From positions 1-8,139 of the forward strand of contig CALAXC010000248.1 of the NCBI GenBank assembly GCA_937894775.1: 8,139 nt of DNA, given 5' to 3'. Source of the DNA: an uncultured Clostridia bacterium. GTDB lineage: Bacteria; Bacillota; Clostridia; Oscillospirales; CAG-272. The translations under genes and the position numbers were made by a program. Each line of letters opens with the position of its first letter. Within the stretch, counting starts at the first letter, position 1. Shown here in pieces: positions 1-6,599 of the stretch. Under the pieces are notes generated by a model. It was given only the letters and a program-made list of their open reading frames with translations. It made no database searches and was not told the origin of the DNA.

Positions 1-111
1 AAACATCGCATCATTGCGACCAACGGGAGCAACATCATTTTGAGCGAAGCGAAAAGCATCATATCGCCGCAGGCGATGCATCATTTGAAGATATACAAGG
101 CTTGCGCCTTG
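1..111. repeat. CATCAT-spaced mini-hairpin intergenic element
   Basis: The word CATCAT occurs at 9, 33, 57 and 79, giving spacings of 24, 24 and 22 bp, with degenerate sequence between. Short perfect inverted repeats lie among them: CGCA/TGCG (7-10 and 15-18, 4-nt loop), ATCGCC/GGCGAT (63-68 and 72-77, 3-nt loop) and CAAGGC/GCCTTG (96-101 and 106-111, 4-nt loop). The composition is richer in G+C than the AT-rich sequence that follows. I read this as a structured intergenic repeat, probably dispersed in the genome. It is cut by the window edge, so its full length is unknown. Two plus-strand frames happen to be open across it, so the 3' end of an upstream gene cannot be fully excluded. Confidence 0.55.
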
Positions 112-120
112 ATTTTGTTT
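96..120 (+). terminator. possible intrinsic terminator of an upstream gene
   Basis: A 6-bp perfect stem CAAGGC/GCCTTG with loop TTGC is followed by the T-rich run ATTTTGTTT. This could end transcription arriving from the left of the window. The stem is short and the T-run is broken by A and G, so it may be weak. It overlaps the -35 box of the next promoter. Confidence 0.35.
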
Positions 121-137
121 AGTTTTTGTGGTATAAT
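109..137 (+). promoter_or_regulatory. sigma-A promoter of the lipoprotein gene
   Basis: TTGATT (109-114) and a perfect TATAAT (132-137) are separated by 17 bp, with an extended -10 TG at 129-130. The -35 hexamer begins inside the right arm of the hairpin at 96-111, so the promoter abuts the repeat element. The predicted leader is about 45 nt. Confidence 0.75.
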
Positions 138-190
138 ACATTCAAAAAGATGGTATTAAAGCCAAAACATACCAAAGGAGAAAAAACACT

Positions 191-631
191 ATGAAAAAAA
201 TCGTATCACTTGTAGCCATCTTGGCAGTATTCGCTATGCTTCTCGTTGGCTGTGCCGGAAAATTCGATATGGATAAGAGTATCGAAAAGCTCAAGGAAAA
301 GGGCTTGACCGAAGGTATGTGCTACATCACAGAGGAAGAATGCGAACGTGCAACCTCGCTTACAAACAGTGAAATTGCGTTTATGGGCGGCGAATTCACC
401 GTTGAGATTGTTAAGCAATACGGCTTGATTGAAAACGGCGACTATTCCAAGTCTTGCACATTTATCACATTCGCTACCGAGGAACAAGCAACCAATTTTG
501 CAGAATTGAACATTGAATATTTTGCAAAGGGCGAGAACTCTAATAATTGGAAAATAGCACGTGACGGCTGTGTAGTTGTAATGACTAACCTTGACGTTGC
601 GATGGATGTTATCAACCTTGAATTTAAGTAA
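191..631 (+). CDS. small secreted lipoprotein, function unknown
   Basis: This 146-residue protein begins with a lipoprotein signal peptide: a basic MKK start, a hydrophobic core at about residues 4-19, and a lipobox LVGC whose Cys21 would be lipidated. The mature part is about 126 residues, mixed alpha/beta in character and rich in Glu, Lys and Asn. It should sit on the outer face of the cytoplasmic membrane. The mature part carries four further cysteines, at about residues 44, 51, 95 and 126 (in GMCY, EECE, SKSC and DGCV). I do not recognise the family and assign no function. The start is well supported by AAAGGAG at 174-180, ten bases before the ATG. The gene appears monocistronic, with its own promoter upstream and a hairpin just after the stop. 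Confidence 0.85.
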   Translation: MKKIVSLVAILAVFAMLLVGCAGKFDMDKSIEKLKEKGLTEGMCYITEEECERATSLTNSEIAFMGGEFTVEIVKQYGLIENGDYSKSCTFITFATEEQATNFAELNIEYFAKGENSNNWKIARDGCVVVMTNLDVAMDVINLEFK

Positions 632-640
632 TACAAAAAA

Positions 641-690
641 CCTGCGATGTACTAATAAAGTACGTTCCTATCGTTGCAGGTCTTTCTTAC
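641..690. terminator. imperfect hairpin after the lipoprotein gene
   Basis: An outer stem CCTGC/GCAGG (641-645 and 676-680) extends through GAT/ATC, with a bulge. An inner GTAC/GTAC pair lies at 649-652 and 660-663. It is preceded by A6 (635-640) and followed by TCTTTCTT, so it could act as a terminator in either direction; the T6 tail on the minus strand is the better one. The only known user is the lipoprotein gene, which ends ten bases upstream. Confidence 0.5.
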
Positions 691-798
691 ACAACGAACA
701 ACAAGGGATTCGAACGCAGTGAAAGAATCAAAAAATTCATTTTTAATATAAATTTGGAATTTTTTAACAACTCCCTGAACAAATCCGACAAAATACCG
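691..798. other. non-coding AT-rich spacer with inverted repeats
   Basis: No open frame of note is visible here. GATTC/GAATC (707-711 and 725-729) and a 9-bp perfect inverted repeat AAAAAATTC/GAATTTTTT (730-738 and 757-765, 18-nt loop) could form weak hairpins. Nothing follows the second hairpin that would make it a convincing terminator. Confidence 0.4.
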
Positions 799-827
799 TT
801 GATTTTTTGATTTTAATATGTTATAAT
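799..827 (+). promoter_or_regulatory. sigma-A promoter of the HAD/membrane-protein unit
   Basis: TTGATT (799-804) and TATAAT (822-827) are spaced by 17 bp, with an extended -10 TG at 819-820. The hexamers and spacing are identical to those of the lipoprotein promoter. The ATG of the HAD gene lies 42 bp beyond the -10. Confidence 0.75.
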
Positions 828-869
828 TATATTGAAATAAAAAGATTTTAAAAATTAAGGGGAAACTTT

Positions 870-1706
870 ATGACAAAAAAACAACCTATAGTTGCTCTGC
901 TCTACGATTTTGATAAAACTTTAGCGACCGACGATATGCAAAACTTTTCTTTTATTCCCGCTTTGGGAATGACTCCTGCCGAGTTCTGGGGCTCCACTTC
1001 GGAATTCACCAAAAAGACAGGAATGGAAAGCATTCTCTGCTATATGTATATGATGATCGAAAAATGCAAAGAAAAAGGTATTCCTTTAACAAAAGAATAT
1101 CTGAATAAACTCGGCAAAGAGGTAAAACTCTATGACGGAGTTACCACTTGGTTTAAACGAATCAACGCATATGCCGAAGAATTGGGCGTAACGGTTGAGC
1201 ATTATATAATTTCAAGCGGAACTAAAGAGATCATTGAAGGAACCTCTATCGCAAAAGAATTTAAAGAGATCTATGCTTGTGAATTCCTTTTCGATGAAAA
1301 CGGCATCGCTTCTTGGCCTAAGATAGCTATCAACTACACTGCAAAAACACAGTTTGTTTTCCGAGTATCAAAAGGCGCACTCGACTCACTCGATGTTGTG
1401 GGCGTAAACTCAAAATCGAGCACAAGACGAGTTCCATACGGAAACATCGTTTATCTCGGCGACGGACTTACAGATATCCCCTGTATGACGCTTGTTAAAG
1501 AAAAAGGCGGAAAATCTATCGCTATCTATCCCAAGGGAAAGAAAGAAAAGGTTTACTCCCTCTTTGAAGAAGGACGCGTTAATTACATCTGCCGCAGCGA
1601 TTATTCGGCTAACAGCGACCTTGAAAAGATAATCAAACTCATTATAAATCAGGCTTCTATTGTTGATGACTTAAGTACAAAAGAAATTCAATTATCCAAA
1701 AAGTAA
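870..1706 (+). CDS. HAD-superfamily phosphatase, phosphoserine-phosphatase-like
   Basis: This 278-residue soluble protein carries the haloacid-dehalogenase catalytic motifs in order. Motif I is DFDKTL at residues 13-18, with Asp13 the predicted nucleophile and Asp15 the general acid/base. Motif II is IISSGT at about 113-118. A lysine near 168 is a candidate for motif III. Motif IV is GDGLTD at 197-202, where the acidic residues would bind Mg2+. The largely helical stretch between motifs I and II (about 20-105) fits a class I cap, as in SerB-like enzymes. The substrate cannot be read from the sequence. AAGGGGA at 857-863 sets the start. The gene sits 12 bp before the membrane-protein gene, with no terminator between them, so the two are probably co-transcribed. 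The C-terminal tail after about residue 265 is polar and outside the HAD fold. Confidence 0.88.
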   Translation: MTKKQPIVALLYDFDKTLATDDMQNFSFIPALGMTPAEFWGSTSEFTKKTGMESILCYMYMMIEKCKEKGIPLTKEYLNKLGKEVKLYDGVTTWFKRINAYAEELGVTVEHYIISSGTKEIIEGTSIAKEFKEIYACEFLFDENGIASWPKIAINYTAKTQFVFRVSKGALDSLDVVGVNSKSSTRRVPYGNIVYLGDGLTDIPCMTLVKEKGGKSIAIYPKGKKEKVYSLFEEGRVNYICRSDYSANSDLEKIIKLIINQASIVDDLSTKEIQLSKK

Positions 1707-1718
1707 TCGGTAACTGTT

Positions 1719-2183
1719 ATGTCACAAAATACTCTTTTAAAAATTGCGACTATCGCGTTAATTTTAGGGGCAATTGCAGGAATGTTAGGCGGCGTCAGTG
1801 TACTGCTTAGCGATTCGGAAAGTAGCGGAAGTTTTTCTGCTATTTACTGCTGTGCTTTTATGCCTTTGCTCATCGTGATCATATTTTCAGCTAAAAAACG
1901 CAAAAGATTTATAATGCTCAGAATAATAAAAAAATCAAGACTTAAAAAATCAAAAGGAGAAACCTCTGAAATGTTAGAACTTGCAAAACGATTTATCGAC
2001 AAGGATTGTGTTATAGTTTTTTATGACGGAAATTATGCATCAGGCATAATAAAGGAAGTTACCGATAATGCTATGCTAATTGAAGAAAAAGGTGAGCTTA
2101 TCGCTATAAACCTGGAATTCGTTGCAAGAATAAAAGAATTTCCAAAAAACAAGAACGGTAAAAGAAAATCCGCAGCATATTAA
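1719..2183 (+). CDS. two-helix membrane protein with C-terminal Sm-like domain
   Basis: This 154-residue protein has two hydrophobic segments (about residues 6-31 and 41-57) joined by a short Ser-rich loop. A very basic stretch follows (about 59-79), then a small domain at about 85-141. In that domain, alternating hydrophobic residues and the pattern CVIVFYDG-x4-G-x-I-x-EV-x(5)-L-I resemble an Sm/SH3-like beta barrel of the kind seen in short Firmicutes proteins. That fold assignment is my inference. The basic stretch predicts that both termini are cytoplasmic. The ATG at 1719 has no clear Shine-Dalgarno and lies 12 bp after the HAD stop, so it may be translated by coupling. Within the frame, AAAAGGAG at 1952-1959 precedes an in-frame ATG at 1971 (Met85), a possible second start. 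The function is unknown. Confidence 0.75.
   Translation: MSQNTLLKIATIALILGAIAGMLGGVSVLLSDSESSGSFSAIYCCAFMPLLIVIIFSAKKRKRFIMLRIIKKSRLKKSKGETSEMLELAKRFIDKDCVIVFYDGNYASGIIKEVTDNAMLIEEKGELIAINLEFVARIKEFPKNKNGKRKSAAY
1952..1973 (+). promoter_or_regulatory. internal Shine-Dalgarno and in-frame start (Met85)
   Basis: AAAAGGAG at 1952-1959 lies 11 bases before an ATG at 1971-1973, in the frame of the 1719-2183 gene. Initiation here would give a 70-residue soluble protein made only of the Sm-like domain and a basic tail. This site matches the Shine-Dalgarno consensus far better than the sequence before 1719. Confidence 0.5.
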
Positions 2184-2193
2184 ATATATCAAT

Positions 2194-2230
2194 AAAACGA
2201 GAGAGCTTTTATATGGTTCTCTCGTTTTTT
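2194..2230 (+). terminator. strong intrinsic terminator after the HAD/membrane unit
   Basis: The stem ACGAGAGAGC (2197-2206) pairs with GGTTCTCTCGT (2215-2225) around a loop of about nine bases, with one G-T pair near the loop. A T6 run at 2225-2230 follows. Flanking A and T runs extend the pairing. This is a textbook rho-independent terminator, and it separates the unit from the alaS promoter. Confidence 0.9.
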
Positions 2231-2242
2231 AATAACTTTCCG

Positions 2243-2271
2243 TTGACATATTTCACATTTAGTGATATAAT
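2243..2271 (+). promoter_or_regulatory. perfect-consensus promoter of alaS
   Basis: TTGACA (2243-2248) and TATAAT (2266-2271) are 17 bp apart, with an extended -10 TG at 2263-2264. Transcription would start near 2278, leaving only about 30 nt of leader. There is therefore no room for a T-box riboswitch downstream of it. Confidence 0.88.
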
Positions 2272-2309
2272 ATATTGATATAAATTTTGAAAGGCAAGGC
2301 ATTTTATTT

Positions 2310-4940
2310 ATGAAATGGACGTCACTTAACGATCTTCGCGAAAAATATCTTTCATTTTTCGAATCAAAGGGACACAAAAGGCTTCCCTCTTTCCCTTTAG
2401 TACCGATCAACGACAAATCTCTTCTTTTAATAAATTCAGGAATGGCACCGATGAAAAAATATTTCACCGGCGAGGAAGTACCGCCAAGCAACCGCGTTAC
2501 TACCTGCCAGAAGTGTATCCGTACACCCGACCTTGAGCGTGTAGGACATACCGCACGTCACGGAACATTCTTCGAGATGCTCGGAAACTTTTCTTTCGGT
2601 GACTATTTTAAAGATGAGGCTATCGAATGGGCTTGGGAATTTCTTACAAAAACTCTTGAAATTCCTTCAGATCTTCTCTGGCCTTCTATATACGAAAACG
2701 ACGAAGAGGCTTATACTATCTGGGTAAACAAGATAGGAGTAAACCCCGCTCACGTTGTTCGTCTTGGCAAAGCAGATAACTTCTGGGAGCACGGTTCAGG
2801 TCCTTGCGGTCCTTGTTCTGAAATATACTTCGACAGAGGTTTGAAATACGGTTGCGGTTCTCCCGATTGTAAGCCCGGTTGCGACTGCGACAGATTTATG
2901 GAGATCTGGAACAACGTATTCTCGCAGTTTAATAATGACGGAAACGGAAATTACACCGAGCTTGCGCAAAAGAACATCGATACAGGTATGGGACTCGAGC
3001 GTCTTGCGTGTGTTATGCAAGGCGTTGACAATATGTTTGAGGTCGACTCTATCCGTAAGGTCATCGATAAAGTATGCGAAATATCTTCAAAAACATACGG
3101 AGAAAATGCCGCAAATGACGTTTCTATCCGCGTTATAACTGACCACTCAAGAAGTGCTATGTTTATGATATCCGACGGAGTTATCCCATCTAACGAAGGA
3201 CGCGGTTACGTTCTTCGCCGTATCATAAGACGTGCGTGCCGTCACGGAAAGCTCCTCGGCATCAACCGTTCTTTCCTTACAGAAACCGTTACGGTCGCAA
3301 TTAACGAAAGCTACGGAGCTTATCCCGAGCTCGAAACCAAAAAGGATTATATCCTTAAGGTCATCTCTATGGAGGAGGACCGTTTCGAAGCAACTGTTGA
3401 CGCAGGACTCTCGATCCTCTCCGACCTCATAAGAGGAGCTCTCGCTGAAAACGCAGACACGATCTCGGGCGAGGAAGTATTCAAGCTTTACGATACATTC
3501 GGTTTCCCGCTTGATCTTACAAAGGAGATCGTTGCAGAAAGCCATCTTTCGATAGACGAAGAAACCTTTAACAACCTTATGCTCCAGCAAAGACAGAGAG
3601 CACGTGAGGCAAGAGCCAATATCGGCGGTTGGGACGAGTCCTCAAAATCACTCATTTCAGAGCTTCCCAAGACAGAATTTACGGGATATACCGATTTCCG
3701 TTCAAAAGCAAAAGTTATCGCTATACTCACCGACAACGGAAGCGTTGACTCGGTAAACGAAGGCGATTGTTCGATAATTCTTGACCGTACTCCCTTTTAC
3801 GGAGAAGGAGGCGGACAGATCGGTGACACGGGAACTATTTATTCCGATAGCTTTTTAGCCAAAGTATATGACACCAAGAAAACCGACGGTGTATATATCC
3901 ACGTTTGTACCGTTGCAAACGGCACTATAAACGTAGGAGATGAGGTTTACGCCGATATAGAAGACGCAAGACGTATTGCTATATGCAGAAATCACTCTGC
4001 AGCACACTTGCTTCAGGCGGCGCTTCGTACGGTACTCGGTTCACACGTTGAGCAGGCAGGATCTTTTGTAAGCGATCAGATCTGTCGTTTCGACTTTACT
4101 CATTTTGCGGCACTCACAAGTGAAGAGATCGCTCGCATCGAGGCTCTCGTAAATGCGAACATAATGGTAGCCAACGCTATTGTAACAAAAGAAACCGATA
4201 TAGAAACCGCACGTGCCGAAGGTGCTATGGCACTCTTTGGAGAAAAGTACGGAAACGTTGTCCGTATGGTAAAAATGGGTAACTTTTCGACCGAGCTTTG
4301 CGGCGGAACGCATTGTGACAACACAGGAAAGATCGGACTCTTCAAGATAATTAGCGAAACAAGTGTTGCGGCAGGTGTAAGAAGAATAGAAGCCGTTACC
4401 GGAACAGGCGTTCTCCGTCTTATCGCTCAAAAGGATGCTCTTCTTGCAGATGCAGCTTCCGAGCTTAAGGTTCAGAACACAGCGGATATCGTTAAAAAAG
4501 CAGCGGCTCTTCAGGCAGAGCTTTCAAATGCCAAGAAGGAAATAAACTCTCTTAACGCAAAGCTTGCTTCTACAAAGCTTGACAGTATACTTTCAAGTGC
4601 TGTAGATCTTGGTGCGATCAAACTTATCGCCGCAAGACTTGACGATATGCAGATAGACTCGGCTCGAGCGCTCGCAGACGATATAAAAGCTAATAACGCA
4701 AATACCGTTGCGATCTTCGCTATAGCTTCGGCAGACAAGCTCAATTTCCTCGCTGTTGCAGGCAAAGATGCTATCTCAGCAGGTGCTCACGCAGGAAAGC
4801 TTGTTGGCGCGGTAGCTTCGATATGTGGCGGTAAAGGCGGCGGACGCCCCGATAGCGCTATGGCAGGCGGAAAAGATATATCCAAGATCGACGAAGCACT
4901 CGCTTCGGCAAAGGATACTGTATTGGATATGATCAAATAA
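2310..4940 (+). CDS. alaS: alanine--tRNA ligase
   Basis: This cytoplasmic enzyme charges tRNA-Ala with alanine using ATP and hydrolyses mischarged Ser- or Gly-tRNA-Ala. The 876-residue length is that of the full bacterial enzyme. The class II catalytic core fills about residues 1-250, with the start-proximal block INSGMAPMKKYF (41-52) and the TTCQKCIRT segment (64-72). A cysteine cluster (C182, C187, C191, C193) matches that of Gram-positive AlaRS. The helical tRNA-recognition domain contains GRGYVLRRIIRRA (297-309). The editing domain has its zinc ligands in HSAAH (562-566) and CGGTH (664-668). A coiled-coil linker follows (about 705-760), then the C-Ala domain with GGKGGGRPD (840-848). No key residue appears lost. 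The Shine-Dalgarno is only moderate (AAGG at 2296-2299). The gene has its own promoter and no visible leader control. Confidence 0.98.
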   Translation: MKWTSLNDLREKYLSFFESKGHKRLPSFPLVPINDKSLLLINSGMAPMKKYFTGEEVPPSNRVTTCQKCIRTPDLERVGHTARHGTFFEMLGNFSFGDYFKDEAIEWAWEFLTKTLEIPSDLLWPSIYENDEEAYTIWVNKIGVNPAHVVRLGKADNFWEHGSGPCGPCSEIYFDRGLKYGCGSPDCKPGCDCDRFMEIWNNVFSQFNNDGNGNYTELAQKNIDTGMGLERLACVMQGVDNMFEVDSIRKVIDKVCEISSKTYGENAANDVSIRVITDHSRSAMFMISDGVIPSNEGRGYVLRRIIRRACRHGKLLGINRSFLTETVTVAINESYGAYPELETKKDYILKVISMEEDRFEATVDAGLSILSDLIRGALAENADTISGEEVFKLYDTFGFPLDLTKEIVAESHLSIDEETFNNLMLQQRQRAREARANIGGWDESSKSLISELPKTEFTGYTDFRSKAKVIAILTDNGSVDSVNEGDCSIILDRTPFYGEGGGQIGDTGTIYSDSFLAKVYDTKKTDGVYIHVCTVANGTINVGDEVYADIEDARRIAICRNHSAAHLLQAALRTVLGSHVEQAGSFVSDQICRFDFTHFAALTSEEIARIEALVNANIMVANAIVTKETDIETARAEGAMALFGEKYGNVVRMVKMGNFSTELCGGTHCDNTGKIGLFKIISETSVAAGVRRIEAVTGTGVLRLIAQKDALLADAASELKVQNTADIVKKAAALQAELSNAKKEINSLNAKLASTKLDSILSSAVDLGAIKLIAARLDDMQIDSARALADDIKANNANTVAIFAIASADKLNFLAVAGKDAISAGAHAGKLVGAVASICGGKGGGRPDSAMAGGKDISKIDEALASAKDTVLDMIK

Positions 4941-4957
4941 TTAAATAATTAATTATA

Positions 4958-5002
4958 ATGCGGGGGAAGAAAACTTTTTAAAAAAGTTTTCTTCCCCCGC
5001 AT
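4958..5002. repeat. 22-bp near-perfect palindrome between alaS and galT
   Basis: Arms 4958-4979 and 4981-5002 are exact reverse complements around a single base. The core arm reads GCGGGGGAAG, then AAAACTTTTT. It fills over half of the 83-bp gap between two convergent genes and could stop transcription from both sides. There is no T-run outside the stem, so it is not a classical terminator. It shares its GGGGGAAG outer arm and T-rich/A-rich centre with the palindrome after spo0A, which suggests a dispersed intergenic repeat family. Confidence 0.85.
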
Positions 5003-5023
5003 ACACATATAATCAAAATCAAC

Positions 5024-6520
5024 TTATCTAATAGTAGCAATAAATCTGAGGAATGCCGCACAGCCCTCGGGAGTACGCTTATATACGCCCGCATCTTCGA
5101 GAACTCGCTCGAACGTGCGGCCTATTTCTTTTTTAAGTATCTCTTCGGTATTTTCAGCGGTAAAGCTATAATTATCCTTAAAACGCTCAAACCATTCCTT
5201 ATGCTTAGCTATTGCCTCGTTCTCGGCAAAGTCTTTTCCTTTTGCAATATATTCACACATAAGAGCTATCTCGTCACGGAGTCTTGCAGGAAGAACAGCA
5301 AGTCCCATTACCTCGATAAGTCCGATATTTTCCTTTTTTATGTTATGAACGTCAGCGTGAGGATGGTAAACGCCCAAAGGATGCTCTTCTGTTGTAATAT
5401 TATTACGCAAAACGAGATCAAGCTCAAATTTTCCATCTCTGCAACGCGCAATAGGCGTTATGGTATTGTGATCCTCTCCGTCGGTATTAGCAAAGACAAA
5501 AGCCTCGGGATCGCTATATCCTCTCCACGCAGCAAGTATCCTGTCAGCGAGGTCGCAAAGCGACTTTTTATTAGCGCTGCGAAGTCTTATTACCGACATA
5601 GGCCAATTAACAACACCTGCCTCAACATCGTCGTAGGACACGAATTTTATCGGTGTTTCGATGGGTGCTTTAGCCATAGCAAAGGTATAACAACCGCCCT
5701 GCATATGATCGTGAGAAAGTATCGAACCGCCAACTATCGGAAGATCCGCATTCGATCCCAAGAAATAATGAGGATACTGATCAACGAAATCAAGCAAACG
5801 TTCAAAAGTTCCCTTCTCTATCTTCATAGGAGTATGATCCTTTGAAAGCACTATGCAATGCTCGTTATAATAAACATAAGGAGAATACTGCAAATACCAC
5901 TGTTTACCCGCAAGTGAAACGGGAATAAGACGAAGAGTCTGACGCGCGGGACGTCCCGCATTACCCGCAAATCCCTCATTCTGAGGACAAAGCAAGCACT
6001 TAGGGTATCCGCTCTGCGGTAAAAGCTTAGCCGCCGCAATAGCCTTAGGATCTTTTTCAGGCTTGGAAAGATTAACGGTTATATCAAGCTCACCGTATTT
6101 ACCGTCATAGGTCCATTTAAGGTCCTTTTTAACGCGGTAAGTTCTTATGTAATCACTGTTACGGCAAAGCGCATAGAAATAATCCGTAGCAAGCTTCGGT
6201 GATTCGGCATAATAAGAACGGAACGTGCGTATAACCTCGCTTGGACGGGGAGTAAGTATTCCCATAAGCATAGTATCAAAAAGATCACGGTATACTACAC
6301 TGTTATTTTCAATAAGTCCCTTCTCTGCCGCAAAATCGCAAAGTGCCGCAAGAATATCCTCAAGGGGCTCCTGTGCGATGATTTCCGTAGGTTCGATATA
6401 CTCACCCTCACCAAGTGCCGCCATAAGAAGATTTGTAGAGTATATTCTATCCTCTTCGGTAATAAGCTCTTTTTCCACAGCATAATCTACAAGCTGTTTT
6501 ATTTTAATTGAAATATTCAT
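5024..6520 (-). CDS. galT: UDP-glucose--hexose-1-phosphate uridylyltransferase, family 2
   Basis: GalT transfers UMP between UDP-glucose and galactose-1-phosphate in the Leloir pathway, in the cytoplasm. This 498-residue protein matches the long Firmicutes-type family 2 in length and in motifs. It has a family-typical block around PKCLLCPQNEGF (173-184) and PARQTLRLIPV (191-201). The HxH active-site equivalent is GGSILSHDHMQGG (264-276), where His272 is the predicted nucleophile by homology. A C-terminal block HPHADVHNIKKENIGLIEVM (386-405) follows. The start is supported by AGGAGA at 6526-6531 (minus strand) close before the ATG. No galK, galE or transporter gene is next to it in the window, so the sugar pathway is not visible here. 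It is transcribed convergently with alaS and divergently from the DUF1934-type gene. Confidence 0.95.
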   Translation of the reverse strand: MNISIKIKQLVDYAVEKELITEEDRIYSTNLLMAALGEGEYIEPTEIIAQEPLEDILAALCDFAAEKGLIENNSVVYRDLFDTMLMGILTPRPSEVIRTFRSYYAESPKLATDYFYALCRNSDYIRTYRVKKDLKWTYDGKYGELDITVNLSKPEKDPKAIAAAKLLPQSGYPKCLLCPQNEGFAGNAGRPARQTLRLIPVSLAGKQWYLQYSPYVYYNEHCIVLSKDHTPMKIEKGTFERLLDFVDQYPHYFLGSNADLPIVGGSILSHDHMQGGCYTFAMAKAPIETPIKFVSYDDVEAGVVNWPMSVIRLRSANKKSLCDLADRILAAWRGYSDPEAFVFANTDGEDHNTITPIARCRDGKFELDLVLRNNITTEEHPLGVYHPHADVHNIKKENIGLIEVMGLAVLPARLRDEIALMCEYIAKGKDFAENEAIAKHKEWFERFKDNYSFTAENTEEILKKEIGRTFERVLEDAGVYKRTPEGCAAFLRFIATIR

Positions 6521-6552
6521 AATTTTCTCCTGAAAAGCTTTTTATTAATTTT

Positions 6553-6581
6553 ATTATATCACTTATTATCGTTTATGTCAA
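6553..6581 (-). promoter_or_regulatory. perfect-consensus promoter of galT
   Basis: On the minus strand TTGACA (6576-6581) and TATAAT (6553-6558) are 17 bp apart, with an extended -10 TG. The 11-base -10 region AGTGATATAAT is identical to that of the alaS promoter. No obvious catabolite-response or repressor operator is visible around it. Confidence 0.85.
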
Positions 6582-6599
6582 AGGAAATCTCAAATTTTA

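Noticed and set aside
3..159. Open plus-strand frames from the window edge (frame 3 to 122, frame 1 to 159) as the 3' end of a gene
   Set aside because: Two frames are open at once over the same bases, the frame 1 reading runs through a good promoter, and the peptide content follows the repeat words. Chance opening is likely, though an upstream gene tail cannot be fully excluded.
701..716. GGGATTCGAAC, similar to a tRNA T-arm on the minus strand
   Set aside because: No acceptor stem, anticodon arm or CCA-like end can be built around it, so it is neither a tRNA nor a supportable attachment site.
3147..3590. 147-codon minus-strand open frame within alaS
   Set aside because: It is antisense to the conserved AlaRS coding sequence, with no promoter or ribosome site; its codon pattern mirrors alaS.
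5201..5845. 214-codon plus-strand open frame opposite galT
   Set aside because: It lies wholly antisense to a clear galT, has no family resemblance and no good Shine-Dalgarno. It is a shadow frame.
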